DNA of 64,000 nt from Sphingomonas sp. IW22 (GCF_041321155.1 NZ_JBGGWB010000008.1:20108-84107); one strand, 5' to 3'. Positions 8,170 through 18,112 are shown, counted from the stretch's first letter. Program-made: numbers and translations. The notes: generated from the letters alone by a model not told the origin.

Positions 8170-9920
8170 TGCAACCGCGATATTTCATTTCTGTTGGCCC
8201 AGATCGAGACGGCTCAGCGTGCGCGGCAGCTCATGCCGCGTCGCCAGAACTGCCTTTCACCGCCTCCTGTAAAAATCTCAGTATTTTTTCTGATCAGCCA
8301 ATTGACGTCTTCGTTCGTCCCCGTGCAACGCTTATCATGCTTGGATGGTATCATCGTCAAGCGCATGTTGAAGGGGCTGATCTACTGAATCCAATACACA
8401 TTGATGATATCGCTGATGATTGCGGTAGAAAAATATTCAATAATTTCTGGGGCTCTTACATTGCCATCCTGCATTCCAATGTGAATCCAGAAATTGTAAT
8501 TTTACGTGATCCCTCAGGGGGAATGCCATGCTATTACGCATATATTGATGATGTAATAGAACTTTCTTCTCATATGGATATTCTTGAGGCAAGAAAGTCC
8601 ATAAAATACATAATTGATGACGATGAAATCGGCCATCATCTCCTATTTCCTGCTCTTAGAACCAGTCGCACTTGCTTGGCTGGACTTCGAGAGGTCCCGG
8701 CTGGGTTTCAACTTCGCATCGATCAGCGGACAGTCACACTATCACAGATATGGGATCCTTGGACCTATGCACGCCGAAACGCCTATCATGATGATCCGCA
8801 TGAGGCAGTATCAGACCTTAGAACCGCAATTTGCACGACCATGCAGGCATGGGTTGCGCGCTTCGAAAAGCCGGTGATCGGCCTATCAGGCGGTCTTGAT
8901 TCCTCGATCGTGGCAGCGAGTGCGGTCAGCGCTGGAGCGAAGGCCACGGGCCTGACGCTTGTTACGGACGAAAGTGCTGGTGATGAACGTTATTATGCCC
9001 GCGAAATTGCGAATTTTCTCGGGATTCCATTAGAAGAAAGGTATTTTAGTGCGGCGGAAACCGACCTTCAGGAAAGCCATGCTGCACATCTCCCAAGACC
9101 TGTAGCGCGATCGTTCGCGCAGTCGGGTGACATGGCCTATTGCGACGTCGCAGCCAAGGCTGGTGCCGATGCCTTTTTCACCGGATCTGGCGGTGATAGC
9201 GTCTTCTGTTTCCAGCAGTCGATACTCCCGATCGCTGACCGCCTGCTTTATGACGGTGTCGGTCGAGGCGCATGTAGAACCACCGCCGAGATCGCCGAAA
9301 TGGCGGAGACCAGTGTGTTACGATGCGCTGTTTTGGCCATGCGTCGGGCGTGGTTTCGCAATCCAAGCTACCGATGGAAGCCCGAAACAACCTTGCTTCA
9401 CTCAGATTTTCTATACCAACATAGTAAGGTGGCTTCCCATCCTTGGTTGGAAGTGCCTGTTGGCGAACTGCCAGGAAAAGCGGCGCATATCGTATATCTT
9501 CTTCAGATACAGAATCACCTTGAGGGCTTTAGGCGCGAAAACGTGCTTCCCATTATCGATCCCTTAATGTCGCAGCCAATCGTAGAAGTCTGTCTGCGTA
9601 TCCCCACCTGGTTCTCATGCGCGAATGGTGAAAACCGGTCAATTGCAAGACAAGCGTTCGCGCCATATCTGCCCGACAGCATTCTGCACCGCAAAACCAA
9701 GGGCGGCCCGGATGGATTTCTTCAGCGGTTATTTTATCTCAACCGCAACCGGATTCGCGATATGCTCTTGGGAGGCTATCTGGCAGCTGCCCATCTTATA
9801 GACGCAGGAGCGGTGGAGTCTGCAATTATGCGGAATGGACGCGACGATCACCACCTGCAGTTCAGATTGCTCGAACTTGTGGATGTTGAAGCATGGATTT
9901 CTGCAATAAAGTCACGCTAG
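8169..9920 (+). CDS. Lasso cyclase (C protein, asparagine-synthetase-like)
   Basis: 583 residues. The ATG overlaps the TAA of the B gene by one base (TAATG), so the two are coupled. The N-terminal half resembles a glutaminase-like domain without the catalytic N-terminal Cys, as in lasso cyclases. The synthetase half has the ATP pyrophosphatase loop SGGLDSS at residues 240-246 and further ATP-site elements (FTGSGGDSVF). It should adenylate the acceptor Asp8 side chain and join it to the freed Gly1 amine. Base composition is AT-rich in the first 900 bases. Confidence 0.9.
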   Translation: MQPRYFISVGPDRDGSACAAAHAASPELPFTASCKNLSIFSDQPIDVFVRPRATLIMLGWYHRQAHVEGADLLNPIHIDDIADDCGRKIFNNFWGSYIAILHSNVNPEIVILRDPSGGMPCYYAYIDDVIELSSHMDILEARKSIKYIIDDDEIGHHLLFPALRTSRTCLAGLREVPAGFQLRIDQRTVTLSQIWDPWTYARRNAYHDDPHEAVSDLRTAICTTMQAWVARFEKPVIGLSGGLDSSIVAASAVSAGAKATGLTLVTDESAGDERYYAREIANFLGIPLEERYFSAAETDLQESHAAHLPRPVARSFAQSGDMAYCDVAAKAGADAFFTGSGGDSVFCFQQSILPIADRLLYDGVGRGACRTTAEIAEMAETSVLRCAVLAMRRAWFRNPSYRWKPETTLLHSDFLYQHSKVASHPWLEVPVGELPGKAAHIVYLLQIQNHLEGFRRENVLPIIDPLMSQPIVEVCLRIPTWFSCANGENRSIARQAFAPYLPDSILHRKTKGGPDGFLQRLFYLNRNRIRDMLLGGYLAAAHLIDAGAVESAIMRNGRDDHHLQFRLLELVDVEAWISAIKSR

Positions 9921-9983
9921 AGATTTGATGGAGGAAAAACGTCGTCACTCTTCGGCTCATACCACTGGCGACGCGCGTCGTTC

Positions 9984-12059
9984 TCATTCTGATAAGTGCA
10001 TTTTGTCTTTTGCAAACCAGAACTTAAACCAATCTATATTCCTATTGTATATAGATAGACGATGAATGGGTTCACTTTTTATATGATGTTCTCTTGGGAA
10101 AACATATAATTCAGCTGGTCGCCTATGCGCCTTCAGGATGCCGTAACTTTCGAGGGCCATGATATATTCATTGTCGGAAATTTGCATCAGGATCGGTAGG
10201 TTGATCTTCTCAATATTTTCCTCGATCGAGACGTTCGACCAGAATTCCGTCTGATCGTCGTTTAGTGGTGGATATCCCATGGCGACAAGCTCCTTTGCCC
10301 AGGCAGAGCCACCGTAGATCTGCGTCGACTTAGGCGCCTGAAACCCCGTCGAAATAGAAGCGGCTGCGAATAAGCCGGGGGAGTTGACCAGCGCAAACTG
10401 CACGGTCGACACACCATCGCTCAGGCCGGTAATGCCTATACGCGTCGTGTCGATGTCGCCGCGGGACACGACCAGTTCTATTCCTTTCGTAAGGGCAGAT
10501 TGGACGCTCCGCCGGTCATTCCAGTTTTGCTGATTTACGACATAGGCATCCGCTGCAGTGCGTACCGATCCGTCCTTGATCGTCCGGTAATAGTCGGTCG
10601 GCCGCTGGAGGCTCAGGACGGCGAAGCCATGTTCGGCAAACGGAAAAATGGGATACTCGTCCCCTACGCCGCCGCGCAGGAAGCCTCTGGTGAGATACTG
10701 AACAACGATGAGCGGCATCTTGCCATTGCGAGGTGGATTGCGAGGTAGGACCAGATCGCCAAAAGATTCTATGCCGATATCGTTGGTCCAGTGCAGGCGC
10801 TGAACTCTGCCTTTCCTCAATCCACGGAAAGACGGATTGGGATCAAACAGATTCGTGAGCACGCCCGTACTCATATCGACGCGAACGATGCGCCTGGGCC
10901 GGTTCGACGCTTCATGAAGGCAGATCAGTGTACTGGCTGCTTCCTGACAGCCGGTAATGAGGTCGTCCGTTTTAAGAATAAGCGACGGAGTGGATTGCAT
11001 GTCCCAACGGTAGAGTTGCAATTCACTTTTCCCCCAGCCGGCTCGCCGAAGAAAGAGAAGCTTCTGTCCATTTTCGACCCACCACATATTAAGGATGCCG
11101 TCCGCGCAAACGGGATCATCACATCGACGTCTTCGCCCGTCAGTATATTGCAGCCAGAGCTCGGCGGGAGATGTGATGCTTCCAGGGTCCTTCTGCACGA
11201 GCTGAGCCGTAACATTGTGATTTCCTGGCAGGGAGCGCATGAGGCCTTCGGGTTTGCGTTCGTCAGGATTGCCCGGATTTATGACAAACTCGTCGCTGTT
11301 CGCTGGGCGCATGTCAGCGCCGCTTGCCGTTGATGAATGAAATTCGATCGGAACGGGGCCGCGGATCGAGGGGCGGGCGTCTCTCTTGGGGATGAAGCCG
11401 TCATCGTATAAAAAGCCATGTCGGCCTTGCTGGTCGATCTCGGCCTCGCGTAGTGCGGCTTCGGGTTCGTTTCCAAATAGGAGCCTCCCATTTGGCGTCC
11501 ATGCGATCCGGCGGACGGCTGTCGCAGATGTTGTCGTAAATACGACGGATGCATCCCCGACCGAAATGACCCGGCCCTGAGGCACACCGTGAACGGATAC
11601 AAGATAAACGATACATCTTCCGTCCGGCGACCAACGGGGGCTATTGGTAGTCGGTGATCCGTTGATCGTTTGGAAGCCGCGAATTGTCTGCGCGTCCATG
11701 ATCAGCCCATTGGCCATATCGATAATCTGGGGCCGTGCTCCATCGGTTATGTCGATCCGTACAAGCGCCTGACAATAGTCGTTTCGCACGGGATCTGCCC
11801 GACTTACTACAAACGCCAGACTCTTGCCGTCAGGTGACAGCGCCAACGGACTCTCTGGCAAATCGGTGCCAAAGTTGGGTCCGATGTCCCGCAGGCCGAT
11901 CAGGTCGGCCGTTGTGACACCGCGTCCCTCCACATTGCGATTTAAGCCGTCATCAAGAAGGTCTCGGCACACAGAAGGCGTTTCGATGGTGGCTGCCTTC
12001 GCTTGAGAAGCAGCCGCAAACACGCTGGCGCACACCGCCAGACAAACAACCGATCTCAT
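9984..12059 (-). CDS. Lasso peptide isopeptidase (AtxE2-like)
   Basis: 691 residues with a signal peptide (cleavage near AASQAKA), so probably periplasmic. A WD/beta-propeller-like N-terminal domain (repeats such as PRWSPDGRCIVYL) precedes an alpha/beta-hydrolase of the prolyl oligopeptidase type. The nucleophile is Ser547 in GITGLSDGV; Asp629 (QISDNEY) and His658 or 659 (PREHH) complete a triad, in the same order and spacing as in the lasso isopeptidase AtxE2. It would open the Gly1-Asp8 isopeptide bond of the matching lasso peptide. It follows the receptor gene by six bases and converges on the cyclase gene. Confidence 0.87.
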   Translation of the reverse strand: MRSVVCLAVCASVFAAASQAKAATIETPSVCRDLLDDGLNRNVEGRGVTTADLIGLRDIGPNFGTDLPESPLALSPDGKSLAFVVSRADPVRNDYCQALVRIDITDGARPQIIDMANGLIMDAQTIRGFQTINGSPTTNSPRWSPDGRCIVYLVSVHGVPQGRVISVGDASVVFTTTSATAVRRIAWTPNGRLLFGNEPEAALREAEIDQQGRHGFLYDDGFIPKRDARPSIRGPVPIEFHSSTASGADMRPANSDEFVINPGNPDERKPEGLMRSLPGNHNVTAQLVQKDPGSITSPAELWLQYTDGRRRRCDDPVCADGILNMWWVENGQKLLFLRRAGWGKSELQLYRWDMQSTPSLILKTDDLITGCQEAASTLICLHEASNRPRRIVRVDMSTGVLTNLFDPNPSFRGLRKGRVQRLHWTNDIGIESFGDLVLPRNPPRNGKMPLIVVQYLTRGFLRGGVGDEYPIFPFAEHGFAVLSLQRPTDYYRTIKDGSVRTAADAYVVNQQNWNDRRSVQSALTKGIELVVSRGDIDTTRIGITGLSDGVSTVQFALVNSPGLFAAASISTGFQAPKSTQIYGGSAWAKELVAMGYPPLNDDQTEFWSNVSIEENIEKINLPILMQISDNEYIMALESYGILKAHRRPAELYVFPREHHIKSEPIHRLSIYNRNIDWFKFWFAKDKMHLSE

Positions 12060-12065
12060 GCGCGG

Positions 12066-14642
12066 TTACCAGGACTTCGAGATCGAGAAGCTGATATAGC
12101 GACCCCACGGAGAATAATTCGCGGAATCATATGGGCTCTGGCTGACCGAGGTTGTCGCGATGAGCGATGGCTTGTCGTTGAAAAGGTTCTGAGCGGAAAG
12201 AGAGATGTCCAGGCCGCGAAGGATCTGTGATTCACTCTCTATCTGTAGTCGGGCGGTCAGGTCGAAGGTTGCCATCGAACCAACATCATATGTCGCCGTC
12301 GAGCGTCGATCTTTCACGCCACCGATGTAATTTACGACGGGTGTGAGCTTGAACGGCCCATTCTCCCATGTGACGCCCGCGACCCCGCGCAGATGTGGTG
12401 GGAAAAACAGGCTTCCGGCGAGCATCGTTTCTGGTTGTAATGGGCTAAGCCGTTGCTTGCTTTCAATGTAGCTTCCGTTCGCCCATAGCGAGAGCACGCC
12501 GGCGCCGTCGAATTCGATCCGATGGGTTATGCTGAGATCTACACCATCGATGTCTTGGCGCGCTGCATTCGTATATCGACTATAAATGATCGCTCCCACT
12601 TTGGCCTGGTCCCACGCGCCGCTCGAGTTGTTAAAGAACAAGGCCCCGTCCAGTGCGCCATTGATCTCGCCAGCAGTCGGATTGATGCTCACCAAGTCCG
12701 CGTAGATCGGATTGCTGAGTGCCTGGGCTATATATGTCACTGGCGTCACGATTCGATCGCGGTAACGGATCGAATAATAGGTCGCCTCGATCTTGGTGTT
12801 CGGCGAGATTGCGGGTTGCAATATGACGGATGCGGTCCAGTTCGTGGATCGTTCCGGCTTCAAGTTTGGATTGCCGCCGCCGCTATACAGGCCGACAGTC
12901 CCTGCTGGGAATCCGGTCCCGCCGAAGACCCCAACGTCATACACGCTTGCGCCGCGCACGCTGTGTAACTGATACAGCGTCGGTGCTTTGAAAGATTTGC
13001 CCCATGAAAATTTGAATGTCAGACCGTGGGCAGTCGCTAGAACCGCACCAAGTTTTGGCGTCGCCACATCCCCTATGCCTGGATAGTCTTCATATCTCAC
13101 CGCACCATTAAGGATAAGAGACTGTATGAGCGCACCAGAATCTGACGATCTGACGATGGGAGCGTTGACCTCAAGGAAGCCGTATCGATTATCCTGGCTC
13201 GTATCGATGCTCTGGCCGCTGTCTACGAGCCGATTGTAATAATGTAGGTAATTTTTTCGATAGCCTCCACCGATCGCCGCCTTAATCGGCCCTGCGCCAA
13301 GATCGAACAATGTGCCGCGCGCAATGCCCTCAAAACTGAAAGCCCTGTTGCAGTAGCATATTTCTGACTTGGACAGCTCGCCGTCCCAATAGTCATCTGA
13401 TTTATTTATCATCCGATCTTCGGCATATACTGCCGATACAGCGATCGACCAGTCTGAAGTCGCTTGAAATTCCACGCTGGGTGCCACGCTGATGGTTCTA
13501 GTGTTTGCCCAGTTGCGTACCCCTTGAACCCGATAATCGCCGTCTTCTGACGATGCGAAAGCCCGATCGGTTTTTCGCTCGCCATACAAGCCGTCGATGC
13601 TGAACGTCAGGCCGGGGGCAATATCCTGATGTCCGCTCAGAAGTACGTTGTGGCGATCAAAACCTGGATAGAGAGTGAGACCCGGAGAGCGGGTTGCAGC
13701 ATAGTCGCGCTGACGTGCCAGAATGGGCGTTGAATGCGCGTAATCATAGGCAAGGATGAAGCCGCCGGATTCCCACGTCTTCCCGCCCGTTACACTATAA
13801 TTCTGCTGTACGTTTCCGCCATCGGTTGAGACGCCCCAATAGGCGCGCGTCGCCAGCCCGCTGTAATCCTTCCGCAGAATGATATTTGCGACGCCGGCAA
13901 TGGCATCCGAGCCGTAGAGCGCAGATGCGCCATCGGTCACAATCTCCATCCTCTCAACGGCCTCCAGCGGGATCGCCGAGATATCGATGGATTGAACAGC
14001 TGTGTTGAAAGCAAGACGATGGCCGTTGAGCAATGTGACCGTTGCATCAGATCCCAGGCCGCGAAGATTGATCGAACTGGCCCCGCCGAGATTGCTGCCG
14101 ACGCTCTCCGGGACATTTTGTCCGATACCGGGATTTTGACCCGCACCTGAAGCTACCGGTAAAGATCGAATGGCCTCGGCAAGGCTGTTATAGCCGCTGT
14201 CCAGCATCCGTTCGCGATTCACAACCTGCATGGGTGAAGGAGATGAAACACCAGCGATCAGCGAGCCAGTAACAATGATCTCCTGTCCCGTCATGCCTTG
14301 ACCTAGTTCTTGCCTGACGTTTGAGGATCGTTCTCGAACTAGAATTGTCCCATCGCGTTCCACTGCGATCAGTCGGGTGCCTCTGAGTACCGTCTCTACA
14401 GCTTCAAATGCGGTGTAGGTTCCGCTGAGAGGAGGGGCTTGTCGTCCCTTGACCGCTTCCGGCGGGAAAATGATTTCTTGGTCACTCGAACGACCAATAG
14501 CGCGTAAAGCGCCATCGAGATCCTGCCGTTCGAGATTCCATTCCAGCCTCTGTCCCGGCGCAGCCAACAAGGGTGGCGACATACCCACCAGTGCAAACGC
14601 GAACACCGAACCGACCGCCCACCGTCCAAACTCGTTCATCAT
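12066..14642 (-). CDS. TonB-dependent receptor with STN signalling domain
   Basis: 858 residues from the ATG at 14642; an open frame continues to 14732 without a better start. After a signal peptide (FAFALVGMSPPLLAA) comes an STN domain (LEWNLERQDLDGALRAIG...), then the plug (GQEIIVTGSLI, the TonB-box region) and a 22-strand barrel ending in an aromatic residue (SFSISKSW). The STN domain contacts a FecR-type anti-sigma factor, and both regulators are encoded just upstream. In lasso loci this receptor is thought to import the peptide or a metal complex of it. Confidence 0.88.
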   Translation of the reverse strand: MMNEFGRWAVGSVFAFALVGMSPPLLAAPGQRLEWNLERQDLDGALRAIGRSSDQEIIFPPEAVKGRQAPPLSGTYTAFEAVETVLRGTRLIAVERDGTILVRERSSNVRQELGQGMTGQEIIVTGSLIAGVSSPSPMQVVNRERMLDSGYNSLAEAIRSLPVASGAGQNPGIGQNVPESVGSNLGGASSINLRGLGSDATVTLLNGHRLAFNTAVQSIDISAIPLEAVERMEIVTDGASALYGSDAIAGVANIILRKDYSGLATRAYWGVSTDGGNVQQNYSVTGGKTWESGGFILAYDYAHSTPILARQRDYAATRSPGLTLYPGFDRHNVLLSGHQDIAPGLTFSIDGLYGERKTDRAFASSEDGDYRVQGVRNWANTRTISVAPSVEFQATSDWSIAVSAVYAEDRMINKSDDYWDGELSKSEICYCNRAFSFEGIARGTLFDLGAGPIKAAIGGGYRKNYLHYYNRLVDSGQSIDTSQDNRYGFLEVNAPIVRSSDSGALIQSLILNGAVRYEDYPGIGDVATPKLGAVLATAHGLTFKFSWGKSFKAPTLYQLHSVRGASVYDVGVFGGTGFPAGTVGLYSGGGNPNLKPERSTNWTASVILQPAISPNTKIEATYYSIRYRDRIVTPVTYIAQALSNPIYADLVSINPTAGEINGALDGALFFNNSSGAWDQAKVGAIIYSRYTNAARQDIDGVDLSITHRIEFDGAGVLSLWANGSYIESKQRLSPLQPETMLAGSLFFPPHLRGVAGVTWENGPFKLTPVVNYIGGVKDRRSTATYDVGSMATFDLTARLQIESESQILRGLDISLSAQNLFNDKPSLIATTSVSQSPYDSANYSPWGRYISFSISKSW

Positions 14643-14713
14643 TGCCCCCAACTTTAAGCCGGTATCGTTCAAGACCGGTTCCATTGGGGACAGCGACGAG
14701 TATCGCGCGCCGA

Positions 14714-15820
14714 TTATGAAGGCGGACGACAATTTCCTTGCGGAGGGACGGGGCAGCGGCGGGCAAGAGTGATGGACTTCGGTCTACTGATCACCGCTAG
14801 CCCCCGAAGGTCTCCCACATTACGCGCCAGCCGGGCGCTGTCTGTGATGCGGAAAATGCCAGAGACCCGAATATCATCTATATCGGCCGTTTCACCGACC
14901 AGAGGGATGTCGGCATAACGATTGGCGTCTGCAAACACATCTCCCAGACGAGCGTTCCTGTATTCCTTCAATCCTTCAGGCCATGCCCTATCATCGGGCT
15001 TTGCCTCGACGATGTCATGGGCAAGGGGTATCGGTTCATTCGACAATTCAATCTGCTGGCCCGGGGAAAGCCGCAGTTCCGGCTGCGCACGCCCCGATTC
15101 TGGAATCTCTGTCGCGACGTCGACGGCACCCCGTATCAGTCGCACGACAACATGGTTGTCCGGAAGGAGATTGACGTCGAAAATCGTGCCACGCGCTATC
15201 ACCCTTCCACGGCCGGCATGGACTGCGAAGGGCCGGTCTTCATGCGCGACTGTGAACCGAGCGCGGCCACGCAGCAGTCGGAGAGTTCTTCGCTTGTTAT
15301 CAAAATCCACCAGAACCAGACTGTTCGTATCGAGCGCAAGGACAGAACCGTCCTCGAGACGAAACGATCGGATTTCGCCGATGGCTGTGGCAAGCTTCAG
15401 AACTAACCCATCGGATGTACCCGGCGCGGTGCCCACGGCAAGTGACGGGTGTTTCAGTTCCTCGCGCGGCTGGCCTGAAGCCCAGTACGCAACAAGGGCG
15501 ACCGTGCCGAGTAACGCCAGAAGAAACACCGCACGCTTTTTTGCCTTTGGCCGCGGTTCGCTCCGCCGGATATCATCGCCGGACCCACCGTCGGAAGTGA
15601 CGATGTCCTCCTCTGATGGCTCCTTCAAACGTTTTCCATTGCTGAACGCTTCGGCTATCCGGTTATAGGCGGCGCGATGAAGCGCGCCGCGTGCCAGCCA
15701 TGCTTCGAACTCTTTGCGTTTGGCTTCCGCTTCCTCCGGGTTGCGCATGATCGCGAACCAGTCGGCGGCTTCTTCCCTGAGCTGTCCATGCCGACGCGGC
15801 GGATCGGTGTCTTCCATCAT
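14714..15820 (-). CDS. FecR-like anti-sigma regulator
   Basis: 368 residues. The cytoplasmic N-terminus (EEAADWFAIMRNPEEAEAKRKEFEAWL) is the sigma-binding DUF4880-like part. One transmembrane segment (AVFLLALLGTVALVAYW, residues about 98-114) is followed by a periplasmic FecR domain (IGEIRSFRLEDGSVLALDTNS, then FDVNLLPDNHVVVRLIRGAVDV). It relays the receptor STN signal to the sigma factor. It overlaps the sigma gene by four bases and is followed by the receptor gene 71 bases later. Confidence 0.88.
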   Translation of the reverse strand: MMEDTDPPRRHGQLREEAADWFAIMRNPEEAEAKRKEFEAWLARGALHRAAYNRIAEAFSNGKRLKEPSEEDIVTSDGGSGDDIRRSEPRPKAKKRAVFLLALLGTVALVAYWASGQPREELKHPSLAVGTAPGTSDGLVLKLATAIGEIRSFRLEDGSVLALDTNSLVLVDFDNKRRTLRLLRGRARFTVAHEDRPFAVHAGRGRVIARGTIFDVNLLPDNHVVVRLIRGAVDVATEIPESGRAQPELRLSPGQQIELSNEPIPLAHDIVEAKPDDRAWPEGLKEYRNARLGDVFADANRYADIPLVGETADIDDIRVSGIFRITDSARLARNVGDLRGLAVISRPKSITLARRCPVPPQGNCRPPS

Positions 15821-16383
15821 TCCTGTTCCAGAGCTGCATCAATATGGGCAAGCGCCCGCGCGACGTGATATTGCACAGTCGGAATGGAAATCCCCATGCT
15901 TTCCGCAATTTCACGGTAGGTCAGTTCATCCACCCGATGAGCCAGGAATATGTCTCGCGTTCGTTGAGGCAGTTCCTCAAGGGCCCGCCTGTATATTCGC
16001 ATCACGTCTTCAACCTCGATACGCGCGGCCTGATCCGGCGCAACGGCCACTTCAAAGCCATCGTCGATCGGCACATGAAATGCCAGGAAGCGAGTTTCGA
16101 GGCGCTTGTACCGGTCCAGAAGAAGATTGCGGGCGATACGCTGGAGATACGCCGCCGGCCGTGGAAGAGTGGTCCTCGCCATGCAGCCGACAAGGCGAAC
16201 AAAGGACTCCTGAACGAGATCGCCGGCGTCATCGCGCGAGCGCAGGCGGCGCTGGAAATATCGCTGCAGCCGCGGTGCCTCGGTTTCGTAGATCTGTCGA
16301 ACATCGGCGATCCCGGCACCTGCGTTTTCCTGAGGGACATCGTCTCTCAGGCCTTCTGGCGGATTGAGGTTTTTAGACGACAT
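15817..16383 (-). CDS. FecI-type ECF sigma factor
   Basis: 188 residues from the ATG at 16383 (AGGA upstream); a GTG at 16401 is also in frame. Region 2 (DAGDLVQESFVRLVGCM) and region 4 (LPQRTRDIFLAHRVDELTYREIAESMGISIPTVQYHVARAL) are clear. It should direct RNA polymerase to the receptor-isopeptidase operon when the receptor senses its ligand. It is the first gene of that operon and is coupled to the FecR-like gene through an ATGA overlap. Confidence 0.9.
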   Translation of the reverse strand: MSSKNLNPPEGLRDDVPQENAGAGIADVRQIYETEAPRLQRYFQRRLRSRDDAGDLVQESFVRLVGCMARTTLPRPAAYLQRIARNLLLDRYKRLETRFLAFHVPIDDGFEVAVAPDQAARIEVEDVMRIYRRALEELPQRTRDIFLAHRVDELTYREIAESMGISIPTVQYHVARALAHIDAALEQE

Positions 16384-16401
16384 GAAATCACGGTTCCTCA
16401 C

Positions 16402-17090
16402 GACGTGGCAGCGCGTCCTCGCAAATGCGAGGAAGAAGCGATGTGAGGTGAGCCGAGCCGTCGTTTAACGAAGCGGCCGGCGCTCGACCCGTATGTCGAG
16501 CTTCGAGATACCTGACAGGATAATCCTGCGGGCGGCTGCCAGATTCCAACCCGCCTAGGTACTATGCCTAGAGTCCGGGACTCAATCAAGCTTTCAGTAT
16601 CGCAACCTGTTCCGTACGTTTCCCGCTCGTAGTCCGGCTGCACGACAGCCAACGATCTGTTGTTGAATCGCGACTTCATCCGACCTGATCGCTACGTTCC
16701 AATATGAGCTGGCATCTATTAAGGTCGCCACTTGCCGGCTGAAGAGGTCGTTCCAAAGCCATGTGCCAGTAGGGACGACATTTACTGGACCGACAATGCG
16801 CCATCACCCACGCAGCCTTCGCGGCGCGGGGCACAGCCAAAATCTGCGTTATTTTCTGCGCAGTGAATATAGCCAAATGGCCGAATATCTGATCGGCGGG
16901 CCAAATTCGCTGAACGTTAGAGGTGGCGCATTGGGACAAGCAGCGAGTTGCACTATAATCGTCTCCTCCCATCCGAGCGAGAAGGCGTATCTGCCAGAGC
17001 GCGCCGGCAGACCTTGGGAACAGAACATCCCCTTCAGCCGTTAATTGACTGGAAAGCGTGTCGCATATAGAAAAATGCGAGGAGTAAAAA
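16402..17090. other. Gap without a convincing gene
   Basis: About 690 bases between the ECF sigma gene and the next small gene. It must contain the sigma operon promoter near its left end. Short open frames on both strands (16676-16972 minus, 16763-17044 plus) overlap each other and have no recognisable domain or good ribosome-binding site. It may be remnant DNA at the edge of the lasso insertion. Confidence 0.5.
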
Positions 17091-17279
17091 ATGCAGCAGG
17101 TTGCTCAGTACGATTCGCTTAATCGTCGGCGCGAAAAACAGTCCGCCCGCGAGCAGGATGATCGTGCGCTGCGCGAAGGCGCTATTTCACCTGAAGCGTT
17201 GAGCCAGCGCAACGGCTTTTTCTCCGGCATCGATTTTTCGCGCGCTTCCGTGCGCCGTCCGCGGCGGATCGCAGCCTGA
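17091..17279 (+). CDS. Small basic protein upstream of nucleotidyltransferase
   Basis: 62 residues with GAGGAG six bases before the ATG. The chain is highly charged (LNRRREKQSAREQDDRALREG) and not recognised. Its TGA at 17277-17279 overlaps a CTG at 17276 that opens the frame of the next gene, so the two are probably coupled. It may be the partner or antitoxin of the nucleotidyltransferase, although it is much shorter than the usual AbiEi antitoxin. Confidence 0.55.
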   Translation: MQQVAQYDSLNRRREKQSAREQDDRALREGAISPEALSQRNGFFSGIDFSRASVRRPRRIAA

Positions 17280-18097
17280 GCGAAGGGCATCTCGACCCTG
17301 CTGCTGTTCTCGATATCGCCTCCCACCTTGTTCTCGAAGACGGGGCCTTTGTAATCGGCGGACAAGCGTTGAACCTCTGGGCGGAATTCTATTCCGCCGC
17401 TGAGGAGTTGCACGCTTACCGACCTTACACCTCCAAGGACATCGACTATTTCGGACAACGGGAGGCGGCGCAGAAACTCGCCCTTGCGCTTGGCGGTAAA
17501 GTGCTCATCCCAAACGTGGACGACCAGACCCCCGAAACCGCGGTGGTTGAAGCAACGGTCGATGGAACGTTGATCCGTATCGATTTTTTGGGGCATGTGC
17601 TTGGTATACGGCCAAAGGAACTGACCGCCAGCGTGGCTGAAATCATCGTGCCTTATGACAATGGCGGAATTGGTGGCCAGGTGGCCATTCCAGTCATGAA
17701 TCCTCTCCATTGCCTGCAAAGCCGGATTGCCAACCTCAATATCCTGAAACGACCCGATGATACAGCCAGGCGACAAGCTGCGGCTGCTCCGATCGTGCTT
17801 CGCGAATATATCAGCCATGCGCTAGAGGAGGGCGATCACCGCGAAGCAACTCGAACGCTGCAAGGGCTGTTCCGCTTCCTATCGCGTGATCCTTCAGGCC
17901 GCCAGGCGCACAGACTGGCCGAACGTGACCCTCTGGACGTGCTGAAAATATTCGCTGAGGATGATCGCCTCGATGTCCGATATCGTACAAAAATACTCCA
18001 GCGCGCCGTGACAAAGATTGAAAATCAACGTTCCGCTTTAGGTCGCGCTCTTGCGGCACTTAACATGCGTCGCACAATCTCACCCCGAGTAAACTGA
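17276..18097 (+). CDS. AbiEii-like nucleotidyltransferase
   Basis: About 273 residues if read from the CTG at 17276. The first ordinary alternative start (TTG at 17369) would remove GAFVIGGQAL, the G-G-x-A-L loop of the nucleotidyltransferase fold, so the real start is upstream. Following it, YRPYTSKDIDYFG supplies the DxD-like acidic pair. These fit AbiEii/AbiGii-type toxins, which transfer nucleotides to RNA. No ATG, GTG or TTG is in frame between 17221 and 17368. Frame and fold are fairly certain; start and toxicity are not. Confidence 0.65.
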   Translation: MSEGHLDPAAVLDIASHLVLEDGAFVIGGQALNLWAEFYSAAEELHAYRPYTSKDIDYFGQREAAQKLALALGGKVLIPNVDDQTPETAVVEATVDGTLIRIDFLGHVLGIRPKELTASVAEIIVPYDNGGIGGQVAIPVMNPLHCLQSRIANLNILKRPDDTARRQAAAAPIVLREYISHALEEGDHREATRTLQGLFRFLSRDPSGRQAHRLAERDPLDVLKIFAEDDRLDVRYRTKILQRAVTKIENQRSALGRALAALNMRRTISPRVN

Positions 18098-18112
18098 CCA
18101 ACGGCTACGCGT

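Noticed and set aside
16676..17044. Two short overlapping frames on opposite strands
   Set aside because: No domain, no ribosome-binding site, and they overlap each other; treated as gap.
17369..18097. TTG at 17369 as the start of the nucleotidyltransferase
   Set aside because: It cuts off the conserved G-G-x-A-L loop that is in frame just upstream.
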